Origin: Streptomyces iconiensis
Lineage (GTDB): Bacteria; Actinomycetota; Actinomycetes; Streptomycetales; Streptomycetaceae
Assembly (NCBI RefSeq): GCF_028657195.3
Contig: NZ_JANCPR020000004.1
Coordinates: forward strand, 1 to 64,000
Reading direction: 5' to 3'
DNA length: 64,000 nucleotides
Shown: one piece after another, positions 1 to 6,764 of the stretch
Position numbering within the stretch: position 1 is the first letter of the stretch
How the letters are laid out: the number at the start of each line of letters is the position of its first letter
Program-made: the position numbers and the translations under genes
Notes under the pieces: model-generated
What the model was told of the DNA's origin: nothing
Seen by the model: only the letters and a program-made list of their open reading frames with translations
The model's database searches: none

Positions 1-86
1 GGCTTGGGGTGCACGGGCGGGCGGGGCATGGTCTGCCCGGCGGGGATGACCCTCGTCGGCGTGATCGGCTTCTTGGGGGTGCTCAC
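1..86 (-). CDS. 5' end of a transfer-region gene, truncated by window edge
   Basis: Reading leftwards, a GTG at 86-84 overlaps the TGA of the previous small gene (GTGA), and the frame stays open to the window edge. Only 28 residues are visible: MSTPKKPITPTRVIPAGQTM, then more Pro-rich basic sequence. The overlap says it belongs to the operon that starts near 3595. In Streptomyces plasmid and integrative-element operons a FtsK/SpoIIIE-type DNA translocase (TraB) is often encoded near the DUF2637 gene, and such proteins can have disordered basic N-termini, but nothing visible here proves that identity. The gene could equally be another small transfer protein. Confidence 0.5.
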   Translation of the reverse strand, partial: MSTPKKPITPTRVIPAGQTMPRPPVHPK

Positions 87-232
87 AGCAACTCCAGGAC
101 GAGGTGTATGAGCGCAGCGCTGGCGGTGCCGAGGGCGAACGCGGCAGCGAGCAGCAGGTCACGCCTCATGGCGATCACAGCGCCGATCAGAGCGGCGACG
201 AATACCACGGCGAGCAGGACGAGGATGGTCAC
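83..232 (-). CDS. 49-residue two-helix membrane protein
   Basis: A GTG start at 232-230 overlaps the stop of the upstream gene (GTGA), and its own TGA (85-83) overlaps the next GTG, so this short frame is translationally coupled on both sides. The product has a hydrophobic N-terminal helix (about residues 3-21, rich in Val, Leu and Ala), a charged turn (MRRD) and a second hydrophobic helix (about 26-47). That is the layout of the tiny spread (Spd-type) membrane proteins of Streptomyces conjugative plasmids. The Spd role is inference from size, topology and operon position; no residue motif defines it. Confidence 0.6.
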   Translation of the reverse strand: MTILVLLAVVFVAALIGAVIAMRRDLLLAAAFALGTASAALIHLVLELL

Positions 233-612
233 GACGGCTCTCCGCACTCGTGGTCACGGCCGTTGCCCAGCACGTTGGCGAACGCGGTCGGCTCGTAGCC
301 GGTGGCGAGGTGGCCGCATCCGGTGCAGCGCCAGGCGTAGCCGTGCACGGTGTACTCCCCGAGATGGTCCTCAACGGCGTAGTCGGCACGGTGCACGGTG
401 ACGGGTGAACCGCCGCGGCTGGTGACGGTGGTGAGGACGCCGGACATTGCGGGGCCCGGCGCCGGCCGTACGGGCGGCGCCGGTTCGGGGAATGTCTCCG
501 CCAACGGCGGGTGCATGGTGTGCGGTTGCGCGGACCAGCCGGGCGGCAGGTGGTCGGGTACGGCGGGAAGTGCTGGCGCGGTGGCGGGCGGCATGTCGGG
601 CTCCTGGGTCAT
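229..612 (-). CDS. 127-residue protein with C-terminal Cys/His cluster
   Basis: The ATG at 612-610 overlaps the TGA of the DUF2637 gene (ATGA), so it is the next gene of the leftward operon. The first 55 residues are Pro/Ala-rich and probably disordered. The C-terminal 50 residues hold a Cys-X2-Cys pair (WRCTGCGH) followed by a later His and Cys (DHECGE), which looks like a small zinc ribbon. A role in transfer or as a DNA- or protein-binding adaptor is a guess. I do not recognise a named family. The strict overlaps and strong GC3 bias support a real gene. Confidence 0.7.
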   Translation of the reverse strand: MTQEPDMPPATAPALPAVPDHLPPGWSAQPHTMHPPLAETFPEPAPPVRPAPGPAMSGVLTTVTSRGGSPVTVHRADYAVEDHLGEYTVHGYAWRCTGCGHLATGYEPTAFANVLGNGRDHECGEPS

Positions 613-2132
613 GAGGCGTCAAGCTGGCGGCGGAGACGGGTCGCGGTTGTCTGGCCGACGGCGAGTCCGGTCTTCAGCGCGCGGATGGGTGCGGGGCGAC
701 CGTGGGTACGGTGGTGTTCGGCGTCGAGTACGCGGGCGCGGTCGAGGAGCGGGTCCGTACTCGGCTTGGACTCGGGCTCAGGTACGGGTTCGCCCTCGGG
801 GGCCGGGACGGGTTCCGGCTCGGGTACGGCGCCGGGGCGGGTACGCCGCTTGGTGAGGTCGACGGAGTACACGGGCCCCGGGCGCGGCAGCCGGACGTCC
901 ACCCGGGTACGGGGCTGCGCGGCGGCGAGTACGGGCAGCGGCGCCGCGACGTCGGCGTGTACCTCGGGCATGGGCGCGAGGTCGAGTACGAGTCCGTCCG
1001 CAGGTCGGGGCGCGGGTACAGGCTGAGGTACGTCCTCGGGTACGGGGTCGGGTACGGCGGCGAGTACGGGCCGTGCGGGCGCCTCGGGTACAGCGGGTAC
1101 GGGCGCCGCGTTGCCCGCGTGGAGGGCGATCCGCACCCGGGTCTCGGTGACGGGTACGCCGTACTCCGTGCACAGCGAGGCGAGTTCGGCGGGCGTACTC
1201 GCGGGGTGCGCGGCCTGTACCTGATGGATCGCGGCGATCGGGTCGAGGCGCCGGAGTACGTCCCCGGTCACGCCGAGCGGGGTACGCGGGTACGGGGCGG
1301 GTACAGGCTCCGGTGCCCACGGGATCGCGACGGGTACGGTCCGCAACTCGGCGGCGGAGCGGCGTGCGGCCAGCTCGCGCATCAGCTGGTGCCGCCGTTC
1401 GCCGTCGACCGCGGCGTGGGTGCGGGTGACGGCGTCGGCGAGCCGGTGCCGCCCCCACGGGCCGAGGTGCCTGCGGGAGGCGAGGCGTACAACGCGCACG
1501 GTGGCCCGGTCGCGGGCGATCTGCGCGGCGGACCGGTCCCGTTGGGCGAGCCCGAGGGAGGCGAGGAACCGTTCGCGCAGATCGCGGCCGATCACGGCGG
1601 GCAGCCCGTGGGACAGGGCGCCGGGTCGGACGAGTCGGATCTCCAGGCCCATGGCGAGGTGCCACAGCAGCCCGGCCATGACGGGCCCGATGACGGCGCG
1701 GACGGTGCCGCCCGCGATGCCGGACAGGGCGTAGGCGGGGATGATCTGCACGCTGGTGATGACCCAGACGAGGGCGCCGGGCACGCCGGCGGATCCGGCG
1801 CGGTCGGCGGTGGCGGTGGCGGTTTTGTTGGCGCGGCCGAGGAGTCCGCACGCGAGGAGGGCGATCTCCCCGGCGGCGAACATGATCACGCGTTCTTGCT
1901 CGTGCATGCCGAGGTACTTCGCGGCGAATCGCCACGAGGTGTCAGCGCCGTACGCGGTGCACGCGGCGGCGCCGACGGCGGCGATCACGACTGAGGAGGA
2001 GGGGCGGGCCGCGGAGCGTACGGCGCGCCAGGTGCACCAGGCCGCGAGCGCGAGCAGCCCCAGCACGGCCACGGCCGCGAGCGCGGCGGGCCAGGGATGC
2101 TGCTGCGCCCAGCGGGCGAGGTGCTCAGTCAT
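609..2132 (-). CDS. DUF2637 membrane protein of an integrative/conjugative element
   Basis: The ATG at 2132 was chosen because GGAG lies about 10 bases upstream and it overlaps the stop of the upstream gene; the frame is open much further upstream but codes there for an implausible Arg/Pro-rich shadow. The 507-residue product has a hydrophobic segment at about 17-38, then several more over residues 50-170 (the DUF2637 region, with GADTSWRFAAKYLGM), and a basic helical stretch. The last 200 residues are Pro/Val/Glu-rich and likely disordered. DUF2637 proteins are common in actinobacterial plasmids and integrative elements, where a role in intermycelial spread is usually supposed. The disordered part uses the rare Val codon GTA unusually often. 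Confidence 0.8.
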   Translation of the reverse strand: MTEHLARWAQQHPWPAALAAVAVLGLLALAAWCTWRAVRSAARPSSSVVIAAVGAAACTAYGADTSWRFAAKYLGMHEQERVIMFAAGEIALLACGLLGRANKTATATADRAGSAGVPGALVWVITSVQIIPAYALSGIAGGTVRAVIGPVMAGLLWHLAMGLEIRLVRPGALSHGLPAVIGRDLRERFLASLGLAQRDRSAAQIARDRATVRVVRLASRRHLGPWGRHRLADAVTRTHAAVDGERRHQLMRELAARRSAAELRTVPVAIPWAPEPVPAPYPRTPLGVTGDVLRRLDPIAAIHQVQAAHPASTPAELASLCTEYGVPVTETRVRIALHAGNAAPVPAVPEAPARPVLAAVPDPVPEDVPQPVPAPRPADGLVLDLAPMPEVHADVAAPLPVLAAAQPRTRVDVRLPRPGPVYSVDLTKRRTRPGAVPEPEPVPAPEGEPVPEPESKPSTDPLLDRARVLDAEHHRTHGRPAPIRALKTGLAVGQTTATRLRRQLDAS

Positions 2133-2335
2133 CGTCGTGTGCTCCTGCGCGGGGTGGGGTGACGGTGGGTGTGCCAGCACAGCCCGGCTGCTGCGCCGAC
2201 GATGAGTGCGTGGGTGCCGAGTCCGGCCGCGATCGCGAGGATGGTGAGGGCGGTGAGCACCCACCGGGCGAGGGGTGAGGCGATCTCGCGGCGGACGCGG
2301 GCGGGCAGGCGGGGCCTGTGCTGGCGGCGGGTCAC
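2129..2335 (-). CDS. 68-residue small membrane protein of the transfer operon
   Basis: This overlaps its neighbours on both sides: its TGA shares bases with the ATG of the DUF2637 gene, and its ATG overlaps the stop of the 80-residue gene upstream. The product starts with a very basic stretch (about 25 residues, many Arg), then has one or two hydrophobic helices (roughly 25-42 and 44-54), then a basic tail. Positive-inside topology predicts both ends in the cytoplasm. Size and position resemble the small Spd/mobile-element transfer proteins of Streptomyces elements; function is inferred from context only. Confidence 0.65.
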   Translation of the reverse strand: MTRRQHRPRLPARVRREIASPLARWVLTALTILAIAAGLGTHALIVGAAAGLCWHTHRHPTPRRSTRR

Positions 2336-2574
2336 GGAAGTTGCTCGGTGACCTGGCTGGTGCCGGTGACGACCAGTGGCGCCGAGGCGTCGTCACCGAT
2401 GGGGTAGGGCCGGCCGTCCGTGTCGCTGCGGAGTCTGACGACGTACTCGGTGTGGGTGCTGCGGGGCGTGGGGGTGGTGTCCTCGACGGTGCCGGTGAGG
2501 ATGCGTGTGACGCGGCCGTCCGCGTTCCGCTCGGTGACGCGGATGCGGTGGCCGGCGGCGGGGGTGTAGGGCAT
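2332..2574 (-). CDS. 80-residue hypothetical, paralogue of the upstream gene
   Basis: An ATG at 2574 follows GGAG at a normal distance, and the stop overlaps the next gene. The product begins TPAAG-R-VTER and is rich in beta-type residues; its N-terminal half aligns with the gene at 2638-2877 (TPRSGDRVNVTR versus TPAAGHRIRVTE, then a Gly/Thr turn). The two therefore look like a tandem duplication of a small beta-rich domain. No enzyme motif is visible. Such pairs of short uncharacterised proteins are frequent in Streptomyces mobile-element operons. Confidence 0.65.
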   Translation of the reverse strand: MPYTPAAGHRIRVTERNADGRVTRILTGTVEDTTPTPRSTHTEYVVRLRSDTDGRPYPIGDDASAPLVVTGTSQVTEQLP

Positions 2575-2593
2575 GGAGTCCTCCGGGTGTTGG

Positions 2594-2629
2594 GGCCGGG
2601 CCGCGTGCTGGGGGCATCGCGGCCCGGCC
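2594..2629 (-). terminator. perfect 11-bp hairpin inside the transfer operon
   Basis: GGCCGGGCCGC at 2594-2604 and its exact complement GCGGCCCGGCC at 2619-2629 flank a 14-base loop, between the stop of the 79-residue gene and the start of the 80-residue gene. No T-run follows on the minus strand. It may be a partial terminator or an RNA-stability element that lowers expression of the distal genes. This is the only sizeable gap in an otherwise overlapping operon. Confidence 0.55.
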
Positions 2630-2637
2630 GGTCGGTG

Positions 2638-2877
2638 TCAGACGTCGGGGGTGCCGTCGGCGGGGACGGGGGTGATCGTCTGGGTGATGCCGTAGCGCGC
2701 GCGGGCGGCGTCGGCGGAGGGGTATGCCGTGTGGCCGAGGCGGAAGCGGGTGTCCTCGCTGAACGGCTCGTCGAAGGTGATGAGGCCCTGGCAGGTTGCG
2801 GACGTGCCGTCACGGGTGGTGCGGGTGACGTTGACGCGGTCGCCGGAGCGTGGCGTGTATGCGCCGGGCCCGGTCAC
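2638..2877 (-). CDS. 79-residue hypothetical, tandem paralogue
   Basis: I place the start at GTG 2877-2875, which overlaps the stop of the 57-residue gene (GTGA). A start further upstream (2970) would run through that gene and add an unrelated 31 residues. With this start the protein begins MTGPGAYTPRSGDRVNVTR and aligns end to end in its N-terminal half with the 80-residue product downstream, which supports both the start and a tandem-duplication origin. Residues 35-60 (TFDEPFSEDTRFRLGHTAYP) look folded. Function unknown. Confidence 0.65.
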   Translation of the reverse strand: MTGPGAYTPRSGDRVNVTRTTRDGTSATCQGLITFDEPFSEDTRFRLGHTAYPSADAARARYGITQTITPVPADGTPDV

Positions 2878-3047
2878 TGGGTGGCTCCGCAGCCGTTGCC
2901 GCAGAGGAGCAGGTACCGGCCGTGGAGCCAGCTCTGTGTCCAGCAGTGGCCGTTTGGGCTGAGTGGGCATTCCGGCGCGGACGAGGCCGGAGGCGCAAGT
3001 GTGCTGGCGTGGACTATGCCGTCGGCGTTCTTGCGGCGGCCGAACAT
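2874..3047 (-). CDS. 57-residue Cys-containing small protein (MFGRRK type)
   Basis: ATG 3047-3045 overlaps the upstream stop as TGATG, and its own TGA overlaps the next GTG, so it is coupled on both sides. The product starts MFGRRKN and ends with a segment bearing three cysteines (ECPLSPNGHCW, then LLLCGNGCGATQ gives a fourth), spaced like a small metal-binding or disulfide fold. Comparable short proteins beginning MFGRRK or similar occur in Streptomyces plasmid operons near DUF2637 genes. Exact role unknown; existence is well supported by the overlaps. Confidence 0.7.
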   Translation of the reverse strand: MFGRRKNADGIVHASTLAPPASSAPECPLSPNGHCWTQSWLHGRYLLLCGNGCGATQ

Positions 3048-3595
3048 CACGCGCTCTTCTCGCCGAGGGCGACGCGGACGCGGGCGAGCAGCTGCGCCCC
3101 GGCGATCGGCTCGCGCGGGTTGCCGAGGAAGGCGAGCGTGTCCCGCACGTCCTCGTGGACGGCGGCGCAGTGCCCGCCGTGGGTCACGGACGCCTCGAAG
3201 AAGACCATCCGCTCGGCGTCGAAGGGAGCCTCGTCGTCCTGACCGTCGAGGGCCTCCTCGATGCGGCGCAGCAGCGTGACGATGCGGTCGCCGGCGGGGT
3301 GCTCGATGGCGTAGATGTCGACGCCGTACCAGGGGTGGGTGACCCGGACGACGGTGAGGGCCTGGCCGAGGGTGCGGTGGGCTGTGTGCCATTCCTCGAC
3401 GGTGCTGCCGGAGGTGGTGGCCGTGTGGAGGGCCTGGGCGGTGTCGCCCTGGCTGGGTGTGGTGCGGGCGGATCCGTGGCGGTCGTAGACGGTGATCGCG
3501 GTGGCGGCAGCAATCGCGCGGGTGAGCGCGGTGATCTGCGCGGCGGGACCGTGCGCCGGGGGTCCCGCTGACGTGGACTGATCGGTACGCTCCAT
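3047..3595 (-). CDS. 182-residue hypothetical, first gene of the leftward operon
   Basis: The ATG at 3595 is preferred over an ATG 14 codons upstream because AGCAGG precedes it by about 8 bases and the extra residues look non-coding. The product is mixed alpha/beta: an Ala-rich helix near residue 20, a central beta region (VVRVTHPWYGVDIYAIEH), and a C-terminal helical part. No family recognised. As the promoter-proximal gene after the 28-bp palindrome at 3706-3733, its expression is probably controlled by the divergent HTH protein or another element regulator. Confidence 0.65.
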   Translation of the reverse strand: MERTDQSTSAGPPAHGPAAQITALTRAIAAATAITVYDRHGSARTTPSQGDTAQALHTATTSGSTVEEWHTAHRTLGQALTVVRVTHPWYGVDIYAIEHPAGDRIVTLLRRIEEALDGQDDEAPFDAERMVFFEASVTHGGHCAAVHEDVRDTLAFLGNPREPIAGAQLLARVRVALGEKSA

Positions 3596-3637
3596 GGCGG
3601 ACCTGCTCTCTTTCGTCACTGCTCGGGACAGGTCCAC

Positions 3638-3680
3638 CCCCGACTCCGGAGTTCCAGCTCCGCATGGAGCCGGGGGTTTT
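3638..3680 (-). promoter_or_regulatory. leader hairpin ahead of the transfer operon
   Basis: CCCCCGACTCC (3638-3648) pairs with GGAGCCGGGGG (3666-3676) with one mismatch. On the plus strand a TTTT run follows directly, so it resembles a rho-independent terminator read rightwards; in the leftward transcript it lies in the 5' leader of the 182-residue gene. It could stop rightward read-through into the operator or act as a leader structure for the transfer operon. Confidence 0.45.
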
Positions 3681-3705
3681 CCCGTTAGCGAGTACGACCG
3701 TAGCG

Positions 3706-3733
3706 AACCTCCTAGCCATATGGCTAGGAGGTT
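3706..3733. promoter_or_regulatory. perfect 28-bp palindrome, probable operator
   Basis: The 28 bases are an exact dyad: AACCTCCTAGCCAT is followed directly by its reverse complement. It sits between the leftward transfer operon (start 3595) and the rightward HTH gene (start 3778), in a locally AT-richer stretch. Its place and symmetry fit the operator of a homodimeric regulator controlling both directions, such as the adjacent HTH protein or a KorSA-like GntR repressor from elsewhere in the element. Confidence 0.65.
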
Positions 3734-3777
3734 GGAGAGAATGAGGTCTCGTGGCCGACGATGAAGGAGGGCCGGAC

Positions 3778-4002
3778 ATGGTGTCCTTCCGCGAGCTGGC
3801 GCGCAGACTGGGCCTCAGTCATCAGCGCGTTTCCCAACTGCACCGCGAGGACCCGGACTTCCCACCCGTCGTGAAGATCGGCAGGTCGAATGCGGTGGAC
3901 TACCGCGTAGCGCGCCCGTACTTCGAGGCGCGCGAACCACAACAGGGACGACGGACCGACCTGGAGCAGAAGCGAGAGGAGGCCCCACCCGAGGAGGAAT
4001 AG
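3778..4002 (+). CDS. AlpA/excisionase-like helix-turn-helix protein
   Basis: The 74-residue product from ATG 3778 begins MVSFRELARRLGLSHQRV, a classic helix-turn-helix, followed by a wing-like stretch (FPPVVKIGRSNAVDYR) typical of small AlpA/MerR-like DNA-binding proteins in prophages and integrative elements. The tail is acidic. AAGGAGG stands 8 bases before ATG 3778, which I prefer to an in-frame GTG at 3751. It is divergent from the transfer operon and next to the 28-bp palindrome, so it is a good candidate for autoregulation and transfer control, or for an excisionase. Confidence 0.7.
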   Translation: MVSFRELARRLGLSHQRVSQLHREDPDFPPVVKIGRSNAVDYRVARPYFEAREPQQGRRTDLEQKREEAPPEEE

Positions 4003-4134
4003 CCCGTAGGCGGCTGCCTCGCCTCGACGGCTCAACGGACCCGCAGACTTCACCAGAAGGCGGGACTTCAACTGATCTCGCGCCTCGGACCCATGGCTCG
4101 CCCTACCCTCAACCCACCAACCGAAGGGGGACGT

Positions 4135-4524
4135 ATGCCCAAGACTCGCGAGTTCGATCTCTACACCGTGCTGGCGGTCACTCACCAGTTACCGATCGAG
4201 CTGGAGCCCTTCGTCGAGATCTACGCGTGGCTGACGGGGCAGCCGTCGAGCCCGCTCCAGGCGGCGCACGCCCGCGACGCGTGCGTGGCGTGGCTGTTGG
4301 AGCAGCATCCCCGACTCGGCGAAGTGCCGGAGCTGCCGCAGGCCGTCGCGGAGGGTACGGATGCCGCCATGGACACGTGGGCGGCCATGCAGAAGGCGCG
4401 GCTCGGGGTCACCACCTTGCCGGTCGCGCCGATGCCGCCCGGCCGATACGCCGCGCCGGGCATGACTGAGGTCGCCGCCGATCTCGCGGGGGCCGAGAAG
4501 GTGTGGGTCGTCCCCGACGCGTAA
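4135..4524 (+). CDS. 129-residue hypothetical helical protein
   Basis: ATG 4135 has GAAGGGGGA directly upstream; a start 14 codons earlier lacks a ribosome site. The product is mostly alpha-helical (QLPIELEPFVEIYAWLTGQP, then a long Ala/Leu-rich middle) with a Pro-rich C-terminal third. It has no Cys pairs, signal peptide or recognisable catalytic motif. It lies in a short rightward group with the HTH gene before it and a 73-residue gene after it. Function unknown; typical of uncharacterised mobile-element genes. Confidence 0.6.
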   Translation: MPKTREFDLYTVLAVTHQLPIELEPFVEIYAWLTGQPSSPLQAAHARDACVAWLLEQHPRLGEVPELPQAVAEGTDAAMDTWAAMQKARLGVTTLPVAPMPPGRYAAPGMTEVAADLAGAEKVWVVPDA

Positions 4525-4575
4525 TCGCGCAGCACGAACGCCTCGCCATGCCCGCCCGTAGCCCTGGAGGTTCCG

Positions 4576-4797
4576 ATGGTGTACTACGACAACGATGGGA
4601 GCCGCGTTCGCTCGCCCCGCATACGGCGCAGGCCATCGGAGGCCACGGAGGTGGGCGAGGCTGACGCCGCGTACATTCGCGAGGTCGCGGAGGCGCTCCC
4701 GAACTTCACGCCCGTAGAGGTGTGGGCGGAGATCCACCACAGTCGCCGCCACGGCGGCATCTCCGTGGAGATGGTGCGCAAGGTCCTCGGCAGGTAG
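4576..4797 (+). CDS. 73-residue basic hypothetical
   Basis: ATG 4576 is preceded by TGGAGG at a good distance. The N-terminal 25 residues are basic and probably disordered; residues 30-73 form a helix-turn-helix-like unit (IREVAEALPNFTPVEVWAEI, then a His/Arg turn and SVEMVRKVLGR) that could bind nucleic acid. No family recognised. It ends just before a strong hairpin shared with the convergent gene at 4843-5163. Confidence 0.55.
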   Translation: MVYYDNDGSRVRSPRIRRRPSEATEVGEADAAYIREVAEALPNFTPVEVWAEIHHSRRHGGISVEMVRKVLGR

Positions 4798-4803
4798 CTC
4801 GAA

Positions 4804-4828
4804 CGCCCCGCCCAAGAACGGCGGGGCG
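4804..4828. terminator. bidirectional hairpin between convergent genes
   Basis: CGCCCCGCC (4804-4812) and GGCGGGGCG (4820-4828) are perfect complements around the 7-base loop CAAGAAC. It lies just after the stop of the rightward 73-residue gene and before the stop of the leftward 106-residue gene, so it can end transcripts from both sides. There is no T-run, as is common in Streptomyces. Confidence 0.75.
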
Positions 4829-4842
4829 CCGTCGTGGCCGGA

Positions 4843-5163
4843 CTACGCGTTGTCGTCAGCGATTCCGTCGAGGCGCCGATCGAGCGCGGCGAGATCAGGC
4901 TGCCCAAGGATCTCGCCCAGCTCGGCGGTACGCATCTCCGGCTCGAACGCCGCGCGCACCTCAGCCGGGGCGACGCCGAGGCCATGCGCGAGCTGCTGCA
5001 CCTGCTCGTCGGTGAGGCCCTCGGTGAGAGCGATGGCCGCCCAGACACGCAGCATGTCCCGTGGGCGCGGCGCCTCGTCGGTGGTGGCGTCGAGGTCCCA
5101 GCCCATCGTGCGGGCGTGATCGACCAGCCAGCCGTAGAAGTGGCTGTCCTCGATGCGCTTCAT
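4843..5163 (-). CDS. 106-residue hypothetical
   Basis: The ATG at 5163 has GGAGGGG just upstream on the minus strand. The product is helical and acidic: an N-terminal aromatic stretch (DSHFYGWLVDHARTMGW), then short helices of which one (DEQVQQLAHGLGVAPAEVR) resembles a helix-turn-helix, and an acidic tail. It follows the DUF3307-like gene on the same strand with a 12-base gap, so the two are probably cotranscribed. No known family recognised. Confidence 0.6.
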   Translation of the reverse strand: MKRIEDSHFYGWLVDHARTMGWDLDATTDEAPRPRDMLRVWAAIALTEGLTDEQVQQLAHGLGVAPAEVRAAFEPEMRTAELGEILGQPDLAALDRRLDGIADDNA

Positions 5164-5175
5164 GGCCCCTCCGGT

Positions 5176-5625
5176 TCAGCGTGCTGCGATGGCTGCTGCG
5201 ATGGCTACCCACCCCTTATGCCACGCCTGATCTGTCAGCGGCCCGGCTCCGGGGTCGCGTTGGAGCCATGCGGCGTGTCCGGCGCGGTGGGCGGCGCGTA
5301 CGAGGAGTGGTGCGTCGGGCCCTGTCTCGTGCCAGCGGTTGGCGCACCGGTCAGCGGCGTAGTGGGTGGCCGCCGAAAGTGCGAGTCCTGCGGCGGCGCT
5401 CCGCCAGCCGATCCCCAGACCGAGGGTCCGGTTGGCGGCGGCGAGCGCGGCGGCCTGGGTTGCGGTGTAGGTGACGGTGTGGCGGACGCACGCGGCCCGC
5501 CCTTCGGGACCCGGCTTGCCCTTGGCGACAGCGTCTTTGTCCTGCTGAACCCAGTAGTCACCAACCTCGTGGGCTGCGGTGAGTGCGGCATAGGCGGCGG
5601 CGAATCGAGCGGCTGTGCTGGTCAC
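5176..5625 (-). CDS. putative membrane protein, DUF3307-like
   Basis: The GTG at 5625 is chosen because AAGGAGGCACC precedes it directly. The 149-residue product has an early motif HEVGDYWVQQD, which resembles the conserved His-x2-Gly/Ala-Asp-x-x-x-Gln-x-Asp of DUF3307 membrane proteins, a Lys/Gly stretch, and a later ATHYAADR motif at the place where DUF3307 proteins carry a second His. Three or four weak Ala-rich hydrophobic helices are visible. The family match is by eye and its biochemical role is unknown. Similar genes occur in actinophages and integrative elements. Confidence 0.55.
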   Translation of the reverse strand: MTSTAARFAAAYAALTAAHEVGDYWVQQDKDAVAKGKPGPEGRAACVRHTVTYTATQAAALAAANRTLGLGIGWRSAAAGLALSAATHYAADRCANRWHETGPDAPLLVRAAHRAGHAAWLQRDPGAGPLTDQAWHKGWVAIAAAIAAR

Positions 5626-5716
5626 GGTGCCTCCTTCAGCGAGAGGTCTTGAGCATGCCCCGCCTGGCAGCCGGACACTGTGCAGCCGTTGCACACAGGG
5701 GTGTGGGCCGCGTCAC

Positions 5717-6283
5717 CTACCGCTTGGGGATCTTCCACTCGACAGGCTCACCACCGTCAGGCTCGTACACCGCCCGATCAGCCCGCTGCCCCTTCGGCAC
5801 GGGGAACATGATCCCGCCCTTGGCGCAGTCCCCTGGCTTCACTGCGGCGTCCATGGGGAACTCCGGCCGCGGAAAGTCCCCACCAGAAGAGCCCGTCACC
5901 TCGACGCGGCTCCCGTCAGCGAAGGCGAGGAACCAGGGGAACTGACTGACGCGCACATCGTCGCCCGCCTTGATGCAGACCTTCACCTCCAGCCGCGCCC
6001 ACTCCTCACCGCTGTCGGCCCCGTAGATCCCCGGCACAGGCTGGCGGTAGGTGAGCGCCGTGATAGCCCCGTCGGCGGCTGCGGGGTCGCTCCGGTCCGC
6101 GCTCCAGCGCAGGACCTTGCCGAGCGGGAGCGGCCCCTCGTCAGCTGGATTGGGCTTGGGCTTCTTCTTCGGCACGGACTTGCTCTTGGCGGGCTCGGAC
6201 TCCGGCTTCCCGTCGTCAGCGCTGGCGCAGGCTGCGGTCATCAGCAGCGGAACGACGGCGAGCATGACTATGTGTCGGCGCAT
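5717..6283 (-). CDS. secreted lipoprotein, DUF4352-like
   Basis: Start ATG 6283 gives a lipoprotein signal: MRRHIV, a hydrophobic core, then the lipobox MTAAC with Cys near residue 20. After the Cys comes a Lys/Pro/Ser-rich linker (about 25-50), then a compact domain in which KVCIKAG...FPWFLAFADGSRVE and a late Pro-Gly-Asp-Cys are the clearest elements. The two Cys may form a disulfide. The layout resembles DUF4352-type immunoglobulin-like lipoproteins. It is probably anchored to the outer face of the membrane. The upstream in-frame extension is non-coding in character. Confidence 0.7.
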   Translation of the reverse strand: MRRHIVMLAVVPLLMTAACASADDGKPESEPAKSKSVPKKKPKPNPADEGPLPLGKVLRWSADRSDPAAADGAITALTYRQPVPGIYGADSGEEWARLEVKVCIKAGDDVRVSQFPWFLAFADGSRVEVTGSSGGDFPRPEFPMDAAVKPGDCAKGGIMFPVPKGQRADRAVYEPDGGEPVEWKIPKR

Positions 6284-6416
6284 AGGTCCCCCTTGGGTGC
6301 TGTGGGGGGCGAGGGCAGTGTGACTCACGGGGCCCCGTCCACGCCACGGTTCGGAACGGCGAGCACGCGTTCCCGTGGCACACTGCGGCCGATCACTGCC
6401 GGGAGGGGAGGGCCGC

Positions 6417-6764
6417 GTGCCGGACGAGCCCACCCTCGGCGAAGTCGCCAGACGCCTCGAAGACGTGCGCACCGACCTTCGCGACGACATCCGCGAGGTC
6501 GGCTCCCGCATCGACGGCATGGTCTCCGTGGAAGCGATGGGCTACGAACTGCGGGCCCGTGACGAGACGATCCGGCGCCTCACGGAGCGGGTCACGGAGA
6601 TCGAGCAGGCCCGCGCGGAGGAGGCACGGCGTCACGATGCGGACCTGCGTACGGCGGAGGATCGACGGCGGGCTGACAAGCGGCTGTTGGTCACCGCGCT
6701 CCTCGCTCCGGTTTTGCTGTTGCTGTTGCAGGTGTACGTGTTCTCGAAGGGAGCGGGCGCCTGA
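6417..6764 (+). CDS. coiled-coil protein with C-terminal membrane anchor
   Basis: GTG 6417 follows a GGGAGGGG stretch. The 115-residue product starts with helical heptads (DEPTLGEVARRLEDVRTDLR and on to about residue 85, rich in Glu/Arg with Leu/Val at core positions) and ends with a single hydrophobic helix (about 91-108, six consecutive Leu-type residues) and a short polar tail. It looks like a tail-anchored coiled coil. Its TGA overlaps the ATG of the collagen-like gene (TGATG), so the two are translated together and may form one surface structure. Confidence 0.65.
   Translation: MPDEPTLGEVARRLEDVRTDLRDDIREVGSRIDGMVSVEAMGYELRARDETIRRLTERVTEIEQARAEEARRHDADLRTAEDRRRADKRLLVTALLAPVLLLLLQVYVFSKGAGA

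Noticed and set aside
2133..2813. Upstream extension of the DUF2637 frame
   Set aside because: It is Arg/Pro/Thr-rich shadow sequence over other real small genes.
5176..5694. Start of the DUF3307-like gene at 5694
   Set aside because: The 23 extra residues look non-coding; AAGGAGG before GTG 5625 fixes the start there.
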